Notes under the pieces: generated by a model
Told to the model about the DNA's origin: nothing
Seen by the model: only the letters and a program-made list of their open reading frames with translations
The model's database searches: none
Program-made: the position numbers and the translations under genes
Assembly (NCBI GenBank): GCA_020746875.1
Contig: JAGTJL010000018.1
Coordinates: forward strand, 1,577,608 to 1,641,607
Direction of reading: 5' to 3'
From: Rhexocercosporidium sp. MPI-PUGE-AT-0058
Taxonomy: Eukaryota; Ascomycota; Leotiomycetes; Helotiales
Length of the DNA: 64,000 nucleotides
In this document: positions 13,308 through 25,263 of the stretch, piece by piece
Layout of the letters: every line of letters begins with the position of its first letter
How positions within the stretch are numbered: position 1 is the stretch's first letter

Positions 13308-13598
13308 AGGATCGGACGAGAGAGTGTGTGCGTGAGGAGGCCAGGAAATTACTGTCTTGTGACGGGTTTGGCAACAAGTGATTGCACAGCGAGTGAAACG
13401 GCGAGGGCGTTGCAAATTTTAGGTCGATCCTCACGTATCACGTGGAGAGTTTCTCCGAGATGTTTTCAGGCACTTATCTTGCGTCCTTACGTTCTACAAC
13501 TTCTATTCTGCATTGGAACCAAAACTAAGTGTTGCGCTAACAGTAGTCACGGGACAGTTCACTGGTTGCCAAAAGCCCACTTTCGCCAAACAATCACC

Positions 13599-15115
13599 AT
13601 GTCGGCTGGTGATATCATTGCTGTCGTGACTATCCTCATCAATGTGGGGACGGATCTCTACAATCAATTGACTCTGTCAAGCAAGCTGCCGACGATCTTC
13701 TGCTGCTCACCGCCCATCTTGAAGTTCTATCGAAGGTATTTAAGGGGTCAGAGAACGACATCATCATAGCCTATTCGTCAGAGTTTATGAGAATGTTAGG
13801 TATCTTGAAAAGTATTCAAGAGTCATACAACAAGTGTGCAAAGGTCCTAGGCTTCGAACCTGCTGGAGCGACAACTGCGACTCAGAAGACAGCGATAAAT
13901 GGCAAAAGTTTTACCAAGGCGGGCGGTGATTTTTGCCCGGATCCCTAGCATTCTCGCCGAGATTCGGTACAAGGCCGAACAACTTCAAAGATATCTAGCA
14001 TACTGTCTGTTTCATTTCTCTCTGACGTCCGGAAGCATCAGATAAAGTCGAGTGGGAAGGAATCTCTTAACTCCCTTGTGGTGAAAAATACTACTTTGCA
14101 CGATAATTTGCTGGACCTGAACCTCAGCACGAGATTCGCTAGCATCGACCAGATAGTGGAAAACCTCATGAACGAATGCAAACACCTTGAGCACCAACCC
14201 CAGGAGACTACTCTGTTTCCCGACACGTCGGACGTTCAAGATTATCAAGCGCAGAACCTAGAAGGAGCATCATTTTGGAAGGATCGATTCCAGAAAGGCA
14301 AACTTTACGCCTCCGCTCTTCGCTATGAGGTAATGACGCTTAAGCATCCCCCACCCTTTCCTTCTATTCGCTATCTCGCATATCATACTGACATGTCGCT
14401 TTCTCAACAGAAATTTTATGTTTCTTGGGCACGCTTCGTACATGAGGTAGAAACGTCCTTCATTCTCAAAACGATACCGACCGGGATTTTTGAAACCGAA
14501 AACCTAGACCGCGTTCGCCTACAAGGGTCTCGTTATTCCATCAATCAAGTGGCACACGTCGTCATTCCACCATCCGGCCTCTCTGGCTCCCAGCTCTTCG
14601 ATCCGCTCTCGATCCGCCGCACAAGGGCTACGTCAAACCCGAGGATTATTTCAAATTGATACACGTCTGTTCCTTGTCCGACACACTGAGAAAGCTGGTC
14701 CTCGAAAGCGCAAGCTATGGTACGCTTGTCGAATGTGAAAGAGCGTCCGGCGATCTTGCCCTACCGGCGGCAATCGAGTCTCCTTCTGGCCATATCGGGT
14801 GGATATCTGCTCAAATCGTGGCCGTTCCAACACCTGATTAACTTGGAATCGTCACCGTACAGGAGGTCATGGAATCAAGCAGCGATTCTCTCTTTTGGTT
14901 ACTTTAATGGAACGGCCGGAGACGTTCACGTTTACGTTCGTTACCTCCAAACTGGCCAAATCGAGCGCAAGAGTCTCTCAAAGCAAGTTCGTCCGGTCGG
15001 AGGCATTTCTGTTGGCGCTGCATTGTCCATCCGTCATGAGCTGGACTCAGGTGATCATGTCTGGAGCTGCGATCTTCGCATCACCGAGTTCAAGGCATGT
15101 CAAGGTGGAGAGTAA
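13599..15115 (+). pseudogene. Frameshifted fungal lineage-specific gene (HeLo-like N-terminus)
   Basis: The ATG at 13599 gives MSAGDIIAVVTILINVGTDL, a fungal N-terminal helical domain start. Coherent peptide continues in other frames: DSVKQAADDLLLLTAHLEVL after an apparent one-base loss near 13663, IPSILAEIRYKAEQLQ after another shift near 13945, and FASIDQIVENLMNECKHLE in the ORF 14078-14659. That ORF contains a spliceable intron ending TTCTCAACAG at about 14409. Further shifts lead through the frame at 14656-14841 and then YFNGTAGDVHVYVRYLQTGQ to the stop at 15113-15115. At least four frame changes without matching introns make this a pseudogene. Its function is unknown. It is divergently oriented to the SET-MYND pseudogene. 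Confidence 0.6.
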
Positions 15116-15481
15116 ATTATTACAGCATGTGACGGTTCAACTTCTGTCGAATTTTCCACGAGGCCTCTCAAGGCTTCGCCCGACATTATGTTACACGGAA
15201 ACGACAACTCCTCAAGCTTCACCCTTCTGATAGGATCGACATTCAACTCGTGCTCAACCGACTCTACCGTCGGAGCATTGCGGGTTCCCGCAGTCTGTGA
15301 TTTAGTTTGTCGATAAGCAGAAGCTCGATGCCCATTTCTCACCACATGTAGTCATGCTAATCCATCCGTGCGAGGTTCCGACAGCTTGCAAACCGGCTTC
15401 CCCTCGGCACAACGAGCCAACAATCTATCAGCCCATGCCCCCCCCCCCCCCCCCCCCCCCCCTCCATCGCTCGACCTACTC
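15116..15481. other. Convergent intergenic region with a 25-bp poly-C tract
   Basis: This lies between the 3' ends of the frameshifted plus-strand gene and the minus-strand gene. It contains an uninterrupted run of 25 C residues at 15438-15462. Nothing else is recognisable. The tract could be length-variable in sequencing. Confidence 0.8.
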
Positions 15482-18034
15482 CTATTGAGTACTAACATTC
15501 GTTCGAGCCGAGTTTTGACCTCTCTTCGATCGCGTGGGAAGAAAACTTCGATGAGCTGCAACTCCTTTCTGCAGAATGCTATTGGCGGAACGTTGTAGTG
15601 AGGTGGAGGAGGCGATTGCGGAGGAGAGAGAATTTGTAGATGATAGGGTAGGTGTAGTTGTAGTTCTCTGTGTGGCTGCACGTGCCGAATGACTGCGAAG
15701 CTTCCTAGATAGTTCTGCAGTTGCAGGCCTGACGATTTTAGTAGGATTGTGGCCGACTTCTCCTATAGGAATCCGAGAACAGTCTGACGCTGGATTTAGT
15801 CTTCGTATGAGTTGATGACTTGTAGCTGTCAGTGTGGAGATTGGTCTAATTTTCGAGACAGTCGCTGGATATGCAGCTCTTGAGGATGCCAAGGTAACTG
15901 CAGCTGTAGTAGTATTGTTCTCCTCAGGGTTCGTGAGACCCATATCCCGGGATATAAAATTTGCGATGACTTTGTCCTTCGTAGGAATGCTTCGTACGGA
16001 ATGAGAATCAGATCCCTCGACATTATCATTACTGGGTTCAGAGTCGGAGCTGGGAAAGTCATCATCGAATTCCTGATAGCAGGTTAGCAATTAAATAACG
16101 TGTGGGAATGCGAATGACTTACAGTCGCCTTCGAATCAGCCTTAGCAGCGCCGTTCACAGCAACCTTTCCTTTGTCAGCAGCCTTCTTTGTAATTTTCTC
16201 GACGACAGTAACTAAGCCCCTCTCTGCAGCAGATATATTTGCATCTTCTAGATATTCATCGCCATTCACAGAGTCAATCTCCTTGGATTGATTTCGAAGT
16301 GTACCTGCTCCTTCAAGATGCTATCGATATCATTAGCAAGTTAATTTTAGTTGCATCCAAACAGATGGGTAAACATACATCGAACAAGTCTGTGGTAATC
16401 ATCTTGAACTTGAGCATCGTAGCTGTGTTGTAGTAGAATGCAACGCTTGATATCCTTTCTGGCCAACTCTGTTTGGACATCTGAGTCCCATTATCAACCT
16501 CTTTTACCTTTTCGATTATCTTCGGCGTATATTCGGTCAGTCCCCAGTAATGAATGTAGTTCACCCAATTCTTTAAGATATCGCAATCTCCTTGCTCACT
16601 TAGATCCAGTTGAGCTACCATTTCCAAGTCAAAGCGAACAGCTGTAGACTTGAGCGCGGGTTCAAATGGGCGAATAAACATCCGGAATATTTTGACTGCC
16701 TTACCGCAGTTTGTCATTCCATAGATCTCGAAATTGTGGAACGGAATGGCCTGGTTGCCTGGAGCTTGAGCCTCATCTGTCATATGCCAAAGTAGAAGCA
16801 GCTCGTGCAGAATAGCAGCCATAACAAATGCGACATAATGACGAGCCTCGTCCTCCAATTGCTCGTTTTGCTTCTCTTCGGTTACCAAGTAGGGTGGACA
16901 AGCAGTTGTGCGGTTGTTCCAGGTGTTTCCGATCCGAATGACTGGTAAATCCCGAAGCCCTCTATCCAGCTCGTCGGTGCAAACATAATAGAAATGATCA
17001 GGCGTACAAGTCTTTTCATCTTTTGCAATCCAATAAATCTGGCAAGGCGGCATATAGGACGTCCGGCGATCAAGGTGAATGGGATGAGGCAAACAGATGT
17101 TTTTCGAGGGCCCAGTCCAATGCAGCTTCGGCTGAAAGATTCGTTGGATACCATTTGTTGATCATGGGAGGTTATTTTTGAGGAAAAAGCGCTGGTATAT
17201 GCTGGCAGTCCATTCAGCTTCGGATCTGTGGGGTGGAAAGCAATTGGTTTCATGTGCGAGCTCGCAACTGTTGAATTCGATGTATAGGCAACCAGGAAGT
17301 GACTTCAGCTGCCTTGGGCGATTATCACTGAGAATGTGTTGGACACGTTTGTATGCGTGTTGATCTCGGACAGCTTTTCCGGCTGTAATTCCGCGTGGTT
17401 CCAGAACCTCACGACGGAATTCGATTGATTTCTTGGGTGGTCTGCTGAAACTGGTTCCGATTGAGGTACCCGTGTCTCCGGAAATTGATTTCGGCTTCAA
17501 ATTTGGATTCATCTTCTTCGAGTTCAGTTTCCACTGTCGTTTCAACTTCAGTTTCGACTTTAGCTCAGGCTCAAACTCAGACCCCGAATCAGACTCCGGA
17601 TTCGGGCCCGGCATCACGTTCCAATTCTCACTTTGAGGGAAATACGAGCAGGACGGTATCATGCCCGTAAGCTTGTGGCAAGATACCAGGAGTTGACATC
17701 GATCGAAGGGTGATTGCGCAGGGGTTGTATGGCTGACGCTATCGAGTTGCATCTCGCGATACAATTGATCATTTGCTAAAAGGAAGATCAGCATAACTTC
17801 AAGAATGTACTATTGTACGCCATTTGCCTTGCATCTCGCGCCTTCTCATGTCCTTTGCCATTCCTTTCCTTCTCTATTGCAAATCGACTTGCACCATGAA
17901 CACTTTGTTCGTTCCCGTCACGTGCCAACCCTGGCAGAGGACGCACCTCAGGCGGCGCAACCACCACAATTCCAGAAATGAATGCGAATACGTGATTCAA
18001 ATTAAGGCGGTGTGGAAACCCTGAACTTACCTGC
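15482..18034 (-). pseudogene. Uncharacterised fungal gene, 3' portion; separated from exon 1 by a chromovirus
   Basis: This is the main body of a minus-strand gene. The large exon runs from about 17780 to 16379, followed by introns at 16321-16378 (GTATGT...GATAG) and 16073-16122 (GTAAGT...ATCAG). The last exon ends at 15482. Frames join cleanly across both introns (TTDLFD to HLEGAGTL; ADSKAT to EFDDDFPS). The product has an acidic/basic low-complexity segment (SDSGSEFEPELKSK), then a conserved-looking region (RRTSYMPPCQIYWIAKDEK; FEIYGMTNCGKAVKIFRMFI) that I do not recognise, and a Ser/Thr-rich tail. One in-frame TGA (17162-17164) interrupts the large exon with coherent protein on both sides. 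The exon structure between 17780 and 18000 is uncertain. Exon 1 lies at 24991-25151 beyond the retroelement. Confidence 0.6.
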
Positions 18035-18223
18035 TGTAATGGTCTGTGCTCTTAGCGCTAATTGCGTAATCACTGCCCTTATAAAGACAGTGAGGGGGAA
18101 GAGGTAATCTTCCCTCCTTAGTAATTAGCTTTTATATAATTCAAATATTACTAACGAGTCTATAGCGCTTCTCTAATTATTTTATTATATTATAGTTACC
18201 TTAACGTATTAATAATTATTATA
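18035..18223 (+). repeat. Left LTR of the chromovirus (189 bp)
   Basis: Starts TGTAATGGTCTGTGCTCTTA. It pairs with 24802-24990 over its full length, and the differences I compared were C/T or G/A transitions. Its first 80-90 bp, next to unique DNA, keep GC that the right copy has lost. Confidence 0.93.
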
Positions 18224-21200
18224 TTTTAATTACTATTCTCTTACCGTTAGCCTGACTATTATATAATAGTTTAAATTAAAAGATTATTAATAATAGCCTC
18301 AAGCCGACAAAAACAACGATTAAATACCCTAAGATACCAGGGAATCGCTAGAGATATACTAATAAATAATATTACCGTAATACAAGAACAACTTTAGGCT
18401 CTTAAAAAGCGGAACGATATCCTCGACAGCCTTATCGCTAAGCATCGTCAAATATACGGCGACGATTTCACGTAATATCTTCTTAAAATAATAATAAAAA
18501 CTTAACTCTTTTAACTTATTAAATTAAAAACTCTTGCGAATAACGGAGGTAATGTAAGGAGCTCCTTAATAATAGCCGACGAACCTCGGGCTTTACGCTA
18601 AGAGAAGGGCAAATATATAATCCCCTCGGAATATAAAGGAAAAAGCTATTAAGAACTTATAAAGTATTTGTAAGCTTATAATTATATTTTTAACTACGAT
18701 TTCGAAAGATTTCCGACTAATATAATTAAGATTAAATAAGCAGCAATACTATTTTATAAAGAACCGGTAAATGCTTAAGAAAAATCTAAAAAGTAAACTT
18801 TAAAGAAATTTAATATAATAACTTAAAAAGATTATAAGGAGTTTCTAAAGAATCTCTAATTACTGTTTATTTTAAAAAGGGTAATTAACTCTTAAGCTTA
18901 TAAAATAGCCCGACAAAGAATTAGCTAGCCTATTAGTGAATTTATTAATTACTTAAAAGGATTAAAAGAATACTTCGAGCCTTTTATAAAGCGCTAACTG
19001 CGAGATATTCTCTTTAATAAGATTCGGCTTAAAGCTCGCTAAAAGATCGTCGAAAGTAGATAAGCTAACAAATTATAGACCTGTGAAAAAGTCATTTTTA
19101 TTATTATTTTTTAAGAAACTTATAATTTAGTAAAAGAGAATAATAAGAAGTAAAGAAAATTAAAAAATAAAAAAAAAAAACCTTTTTATAAGCTTTTATA
19201 AAGAGCTAGCGAAAGGCGAGATAGTTCCCGGCTAGAGTAATTTAATAAAGCTAACTTAAATAAAATCTTAATTAAAAAAAGTAAAAAGGGAAATTATAAG
19301 TCAAAAGTCGAATATTACTTATATTATGAACTCGGCTATTACGTTAATAAATACTTAAAGACTAATGCCGGCGAGTCTAAAGATAAACGCCAAAAGAGCG
19401 CCTAACTTGCGGTAGCCTTTACGTTTTTATTAAAATCGATAAGTAAAAGGATAAAAATCTAATTAAAGATTTTATTAAATAAAGAATAAAAGACGCTAAT
19501 AGCCTTAATTAATAATAAAGCGGAAGACAATTTTGTCTTAAAGCTTATAATAAAGGAATGTGACTTATAACTTATTAATAAAGGATTAAAGACATTTCAG
19601 GCCCTTTTTAGCAATAAAAGTATCGTTTATAATATAGTTCTCGCTTAAATAAAGATTATAAATATACTTAAATAAATAAAGCTAAATACACTCTAGTTAA
19701 GAGTTATTAATATGCCGAGTATGGACTTAATTTTAAGATAGTCTTAATTAAAAGAAATTAATTTTTAAATTAGTTTTAAAATTAAATAATAAAAATACTT
19801 ATATTAATTGAATAATACTTATAACTTTAATATTATAAGATTAAAAGAGTTTATATAAGTTATTAATAAAAAAGAGTCGCTTGCGTATACTATAATGCTT
19901 AGCCTTAATATAGCGCGCTTATTAAACGCTAACGATATATTTATTATTTTATAATAATATTATAAATTTAAAGACGTCTTTTTAAAAGAAAAAGAGAACG
20001 AGCTACCCTTACTATAAGGTTACTAGCATGTTATCGACCTAAAACCGGGTGTAAAGCCTTTATATTCTTTAATTTATAACCTCTTCGAGACGGAACTGGA
20101 GGTTCTCTAGAACTATTTTAAATCCTTCGAAGCTAAAGAATAGATAAAGAAAAGCAAGAGTTTAATTAGAATTCTTATTTTATTTATAATAAAGAAAGAT
20201 AATAGCCTTCGACTATATATTAATTATAAGGCTTTAAATTAGATTACGATTAAGGATTAATACCCTTTGCCGTTGATTAGCGAGACGCTAAATAGACTCC
20301 GGGACGCGAAGATTTTTATTAATTTAGATTTATAAAATATATATTATTATATTAAAATTAAAAAAAGAGATAAGTAAAAGATTATATTCCGCACCCGTTA
20401 TGAGTATTACGAGTATTAAGTAATGCCGTTCGGACTATTTAATACGCCGGCGATATTTTAAGTATATATTAATAATATATTAGCGGGACTCGTAAATATT
20501 ATTTATATTATTTATCTTAACGATATTTTAATATATTTAACGGATTTATTTTAATATAAAAACTATATTTATTAAATTTTTAAAAGACTACGATAAGTAA
20601 ATCTTTTTATTAAGCTGTCGAAATGCTCCTTTAATACTTAAAGTATAAACTTTTTAAGTTATATAATATTACCCGCTAAAGTATTAATAAAATAAAGCTA
20701 AATAAATACTATTAAGGATTAATTAAAGCTTAAAAGTATTAGAAATATTTAAGTTTTTATTAGCTTCGCTAACTTTTACTAGCGCTTTATTATAAACTTT
20801 TTAATTATTGCCTAATTAATAATAAGTTTGATAAGAGGTAAAAAGAAAAAGCAACTTACTTTTGCCTTTTATTAAGATATTATTAAAGAAGAGGCTTTTG
20901 ACGCATTAAAAGATATATTTACGTTAGCCTCTTTTTTTATATACTTTGACTTTAATAAATTAAGAAAGCTAAAGACTAATGCGTCTGGATTTGCAATTAC
21001 AGAAATTCTCTTTTAACTTAGCGAGTAACCGGTAAGAGATAAGGGAAAGGCCGTATAACACCTTATTGCATTCTTTAATAAGAAGCTAGATATTATTAAA
21101 TTAAATTATAAAGTATATAATTAAGAACTCTTTGCGATTATTAAGTACTTTATATATTAAAGGCACTATTTAAAAGGTAGTCTAACCCTTATTAAAGTAT

Positions 21201-24200
21201 TAATAGACTATAATAACTTCCGTTATTTTATAATAACGACGGTACTAAGCCGGCGACAAATTAAATAGGCTTTAAAGTTATTTAAATATAACTTTATAAT
21301 AATCTATAAGAAAGGAAAGAATAATCCCGTAAATAAACCCTTGCGTAAGCTTAATTATAAGCTAATAAAGGATAAAGAAAATATTATATTTTTTACTTTA
21401 TAAAATAAGTTGTAAAGCGTATTTTAAAATAAGTTAATTCGCGTGCCTAATATAACTAATTATACGACGGAGAGCATCCGGCGAGAAGACAATAATATAT
21501 TATATTAATTAACTTATATCCCTTAACTTACTGGCGATAATATTATAATAAATACGTTAACCGAGACTATAAAAATAACTTTTACGTTTAATTAATAATA
21601 TATTCTTATATAATTTAATAGTTCTTAGAACTTATTTAAAAGTATAAATAACTTCTTACGTAAAACCGGCAAGAAGTAAAACGCTGGCTAATGTAATTAT
21701 AAATATATTATATTACGGTTTCTTATAACGAGAATTATAAGAGTCGAAACGGCAAATTTTAAATCGAACTCGCTTCTTTTATTATTTTTAAAATTATAAA
21801 AAAAGGACGCTTTAATTATTAAAAAACGAGCTAGATTATAAAATACCAGGGATTTAAATTAGAATATTAATAATAATAGTTTACTAAGATATCGGCGAAT
21901 AGCTTACGTCTCTTAAGATAATGCCGTTCGTAGTGGAATTATAAAAATATATTATAATAATTTAATTATAAGCTATTTTAATTATAAAAAGATATTAAAA
22001 CTTATTTAGCGGAAGTATTTTTAATTAAAAATGTTAATAAACGTTAAAAAATACGTTAAGATTTATAATATTTATTAAAGAATAAAGGCAAGACGTAAAA
22101 AAGTAATTGGCGAAATATAAGCGCTAAACTAACTTAATAAACTATTTAAATTAATTATAATAGACTTTATTATAAATTTAATACTTTATAAAAGTAATAC
22201 TATAAGTAAAGTCTTTAATAATTTATTAATAATTATCGACAAATTTATTAAAAATATTAAATATATTTTATACTTAAAAACCATCGATACACTGCTTTTA
22301 GCACGCTTATTTATTAATTATTAATTTAAGGATTACGAGCTGCCTGTAACGATTATTATAAACAGAAGCTTTATATTTACTTTAAAATTCTAGACGGAAC
22401 TTTACTTTTATTTGCGAATAACGAGAGGCCTTTCGACGGCGTTTCACCCGCAAATAAACGAATAAATAAAGCGACAGAATTAAGCCTTAAAAGCGTGGCT
22501 AAAGTATTTTATTTATTATTTATAAGACGATTAAATAGATTTCCTGCCCTTAACGAAGTTCGCGTATATAAACACTTACTATGAGTTTATTAAAATAACT
22601 CCGAATGAGGCTAAATACAGTATATCGCTAAATTCTCGCTAAGGAATCGAGGACGACCTTATAAGAGAGGAGATACCGACTATTAAAGAATAAATAAAAG
22701 AAGTTATTAAGAAACGCTAAGAGTTAAAAACTAATTAGCAAAGAATTAAAGAAAACTAAGCGAAATAATATAATAAGAACTATTACTTTATGGAATTTAA
22801 AATTAAATAATAAGTCTTACTTTTATTAAGAAATATTAAGACAGTCCATTTAAATAAAAAGCTAAATTATTAATTCTTAAAGCCTTTTAAGATTATTAAA
22901 AGAATCGGAAAATAAGCGTATAAGTTAGAATTACCTTTTAAATATAGCCGTTTATATAACGTCTTTTATATATTATTATTGGAGTCGTACTAGTAAAGAC
23001 CCGGTAAATCGTCGAAAGTCGTTTAATTTAACTTTATTAATAAAAAAGAATAATAAATTATTAAGACTTTCTTAAATTAACGAGTAATTAAAAGTAAAAA
23101 ATAATACCTTATTAAATAAAAAGGATTTAGCCTAGCGTATAATTCTTAAAAGCTAATAAAGAACCTTATTAATCTCTAAGAGTTAATTAAGTTATTAAAA
23201 GGACGAAACGCTACAAAAAGAAAGGCGAAGCGCCGGCAAAAATAAGCTTATAACTTTTTACTTTTTCGAAGGGTTCGAGGGAGAGTCGCTAAGGTCACGC
23301 CGACGACTCGCTAAAGATATATTATAATATTATATATCTTTTTGCTTTTGCTTATAAGATTTTATAATTTTAAAAGCGTATTAAATATTATAATTTAAAC
23401 AATAATATTTAAGGGAAAAAGGAGCTTATATTATTTATTCGCGCTATAATAAGAACGTAATACTTAAGAAAATCAAAAAATTAAAGTGCCTCGCCGAGCA
23501 AACGCCAGTCCCTCGCCAATAAATCGTTAAATAAAAACCTTAAATTTATCTTTAAATAGCAATAGTAGACTTATTTTTACTACTTAAGTTTTTAATAATA
23601 TTAATATAGCTATTATCTTTAGCAGCTCCGGCTTTAAAGTCTTTAATTATACCGTCTTTAAAAGAGTTAAAGTAGACCTTTTAGAAGTCCTTCGCCGGAG
23701 GTTAATAAGAAATTCACTAGCAAATATTAGTTTTACTTATTTCTCGGAGTCCGGAAATCTTAATTATAAGCTTAATATTACTTTCCTTTAAGTCCTCGAA
23801 TTCTTAAGAAAGAGTTAAGATTAGCGCGCCGCGTAGCCTATTAATTGCCGATATAATGCTAATATAAAGCTCCTTAATTAAAGACACTATAAGCTTTTAT
23901 AAAGACTTTTGAACTTTAGCGTCAGAAACCTTAATAAAATAATTAATACGACGCTTCTTTTAATTAAAAATAAATTAAGTAGTATTAAGATTAGCTTACT
24001 TAATCTTATTAAAATTAAATTAAGAAGTAGTTTTAAAGAGATCGTCGAGAAATAATTTTAACTTAGCCAAGACCTCGCCGGTTATTAGCTTATGCCTCGC
24101 TAGCGAGCAAAAAAAATTTAACTTATTAACTCATACGGCTTGCCCTTTTTATAATAATTTAAATACTTTATAATAAATAAATTAAAGTTATTAAAGCATT

Positions 24201-24801
24201 AGAAATCGAGGAACTCTTGGACCTCGCCGGCGCAACGTAAGTATAGCTCCTGATAAACGTCGCTTTTATTTATAATAGCTCTACTTAAAGATCGAATACG
24301 CGTATCTTTCTTTCTTTTAAATAGAATTCGTTAAAAAGATCAGACGTTATCCTTAAAATCTTTATTATTATTATTTTAGTCGCTAATATTAGTTATTTTT
24401 AAGGAAATTGCTGAGGTTCGCTAGCGTTTAATTAAGGTATTATTAGCGTTAATCGCGGTAAAGCTAAGTATTTTGCTTTTGCGCTTACGCTTAAAGGAAC
24501 CGCCGGCTAAATACTTATTAAAAGACGATATTATCAAGATCAAAGGGTAGTTGTAACTTATAGTCTACTATAATTATTATTATTAATTAAGAAAGGTTAT
24601 AAGGAGGGAGAAGTATTATATACTTAGTAAGCGCTAGGCCCCTCCTATTAATAGCTTTTACCTTACTTTATTTTCTTTAGAATTCACTTTTAAAATAAAT
24701 AATAGAAAATTTAATTCGTTGGCGAATCGCTAATATAACGCTAGCTAAGGGCCATAATATATCCTTACTTTTAGGACAAAAGTAAATAAAAGGGGAGATA
24801 T

Positions 24802-24990
24802 TATAATAGTTTATGCTCTTAGCGCTAATTATGTAATTACTGCCCTTATAAAAACAGTAAAGGAGAAGAGGTAATCTTCCCTCCTTAGCAATTAGCTTTT
24901 ATATAATTCAAATATCACTAGCGAGTCTACAGCGCTTCTCTAGCTATTCTATTGTGCCATAGTCACCTCAGCGTGCCAGTGATCATTACA
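24802..24990 (+). repeat. Right LTR of the chromovirus (189 bp)
   Basis: Starts TATAATAGTTTATGCTCTTA and ends GTGCCAGTGATCATTACA. The final 45 bp, next to unique DNA, keep CG/CA dinucleotides that have become TA-rich in the left copy. The target duplication CCTGC follows. Confidence 0.93.
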
Positions 24991-25151
24991 CCTGCAGCAG
25001 CAGCTTCAAATCGCGATTTGCATACCTCGCAAGGTTCCGAGGCTCCCTTTGGGTCCAGGCCCTCCAGCTCCGGGCCCAGGCACTCCATCACGTATCTTGT
25101 ACTTCCAAGGCATAATGAAGCTGAATTCAAAGCTAGCTCTGGTGCCGACAT
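24991..25151 (-). pseudogene. Exon 1 of the gene interrupted by the chromovirus
   Basis: From the ATG at 25151 the minus strand reads MSAPELALNSASLCLGS, then CEVCKSRFEAAAA. It ends in GCAG at the insertion point. Removing the element and one copy of CCTGC restores CTGCAG|GTAAGT, a textbook fungal 5' splice site, from which the gene continues at 18030 and below. The best next exon I can see resumes at an acceptor CTGCCAG with GLARDGNEQSVHGAS, in frame. After insertion the junction reads GCAG|GTGTAATG, so the donor consensus beyond GT is lost. The predicted intron would also exceed 7 kb, far beyond fungal size. No protein family was recognised. Confidence 0.6.
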
Positions 25152-25263
25152 ACTGGGAGCGAGACCAGACACGTTGAGATGTTTGTGTTTTTGTTATTTG
25201 ATCGCTCTATCTGAGACCTTCGAGGGTCTGACATGGCTCGAGCGCCGCACTAGCTCGAACTAA

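Larger units (their letters stand above)
18035..24990 (+). mobile_element. Complete Ty3/gypsy chromovirus (6956 bp), RIP-inactivated
   Basis: Flanked by 189-bp LTRs (18035-18223, 24802-24990) and a perfect 5-bp target-site duplication CCTGC (18030-18034 and 24991-24995). A polypurine tract AAAAGGGGAGATA precedes the right LTR. Decayed domains run left to right. The gag zinc-knuckle relic is near 19310-19370, and reverse transcriptase has VMPFGLFNTPAIF and IIYLNDILIYL near 20420-20540. RNase H, integrase (LSTAFHPQINE near 22420-22460) and a C-terminal chromodomain relic (SKK-YLIK-KGFSLA near 23090-23130) follow. All frames are broken by TAA/TAG. A further 1.5 kb (about 23330-24800) between pol and the right LTR holds no recognised gene. 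Confidence 0.92.

Noticed and set aside
24952..25263. Plus-strand ORF of 103 codons at the chromovirus right flank
   Set aside because: It begins inside the LTR and crosses the insertion junction. The opposite strand offers a splice-compatible exon, so this is a shadow ORF.
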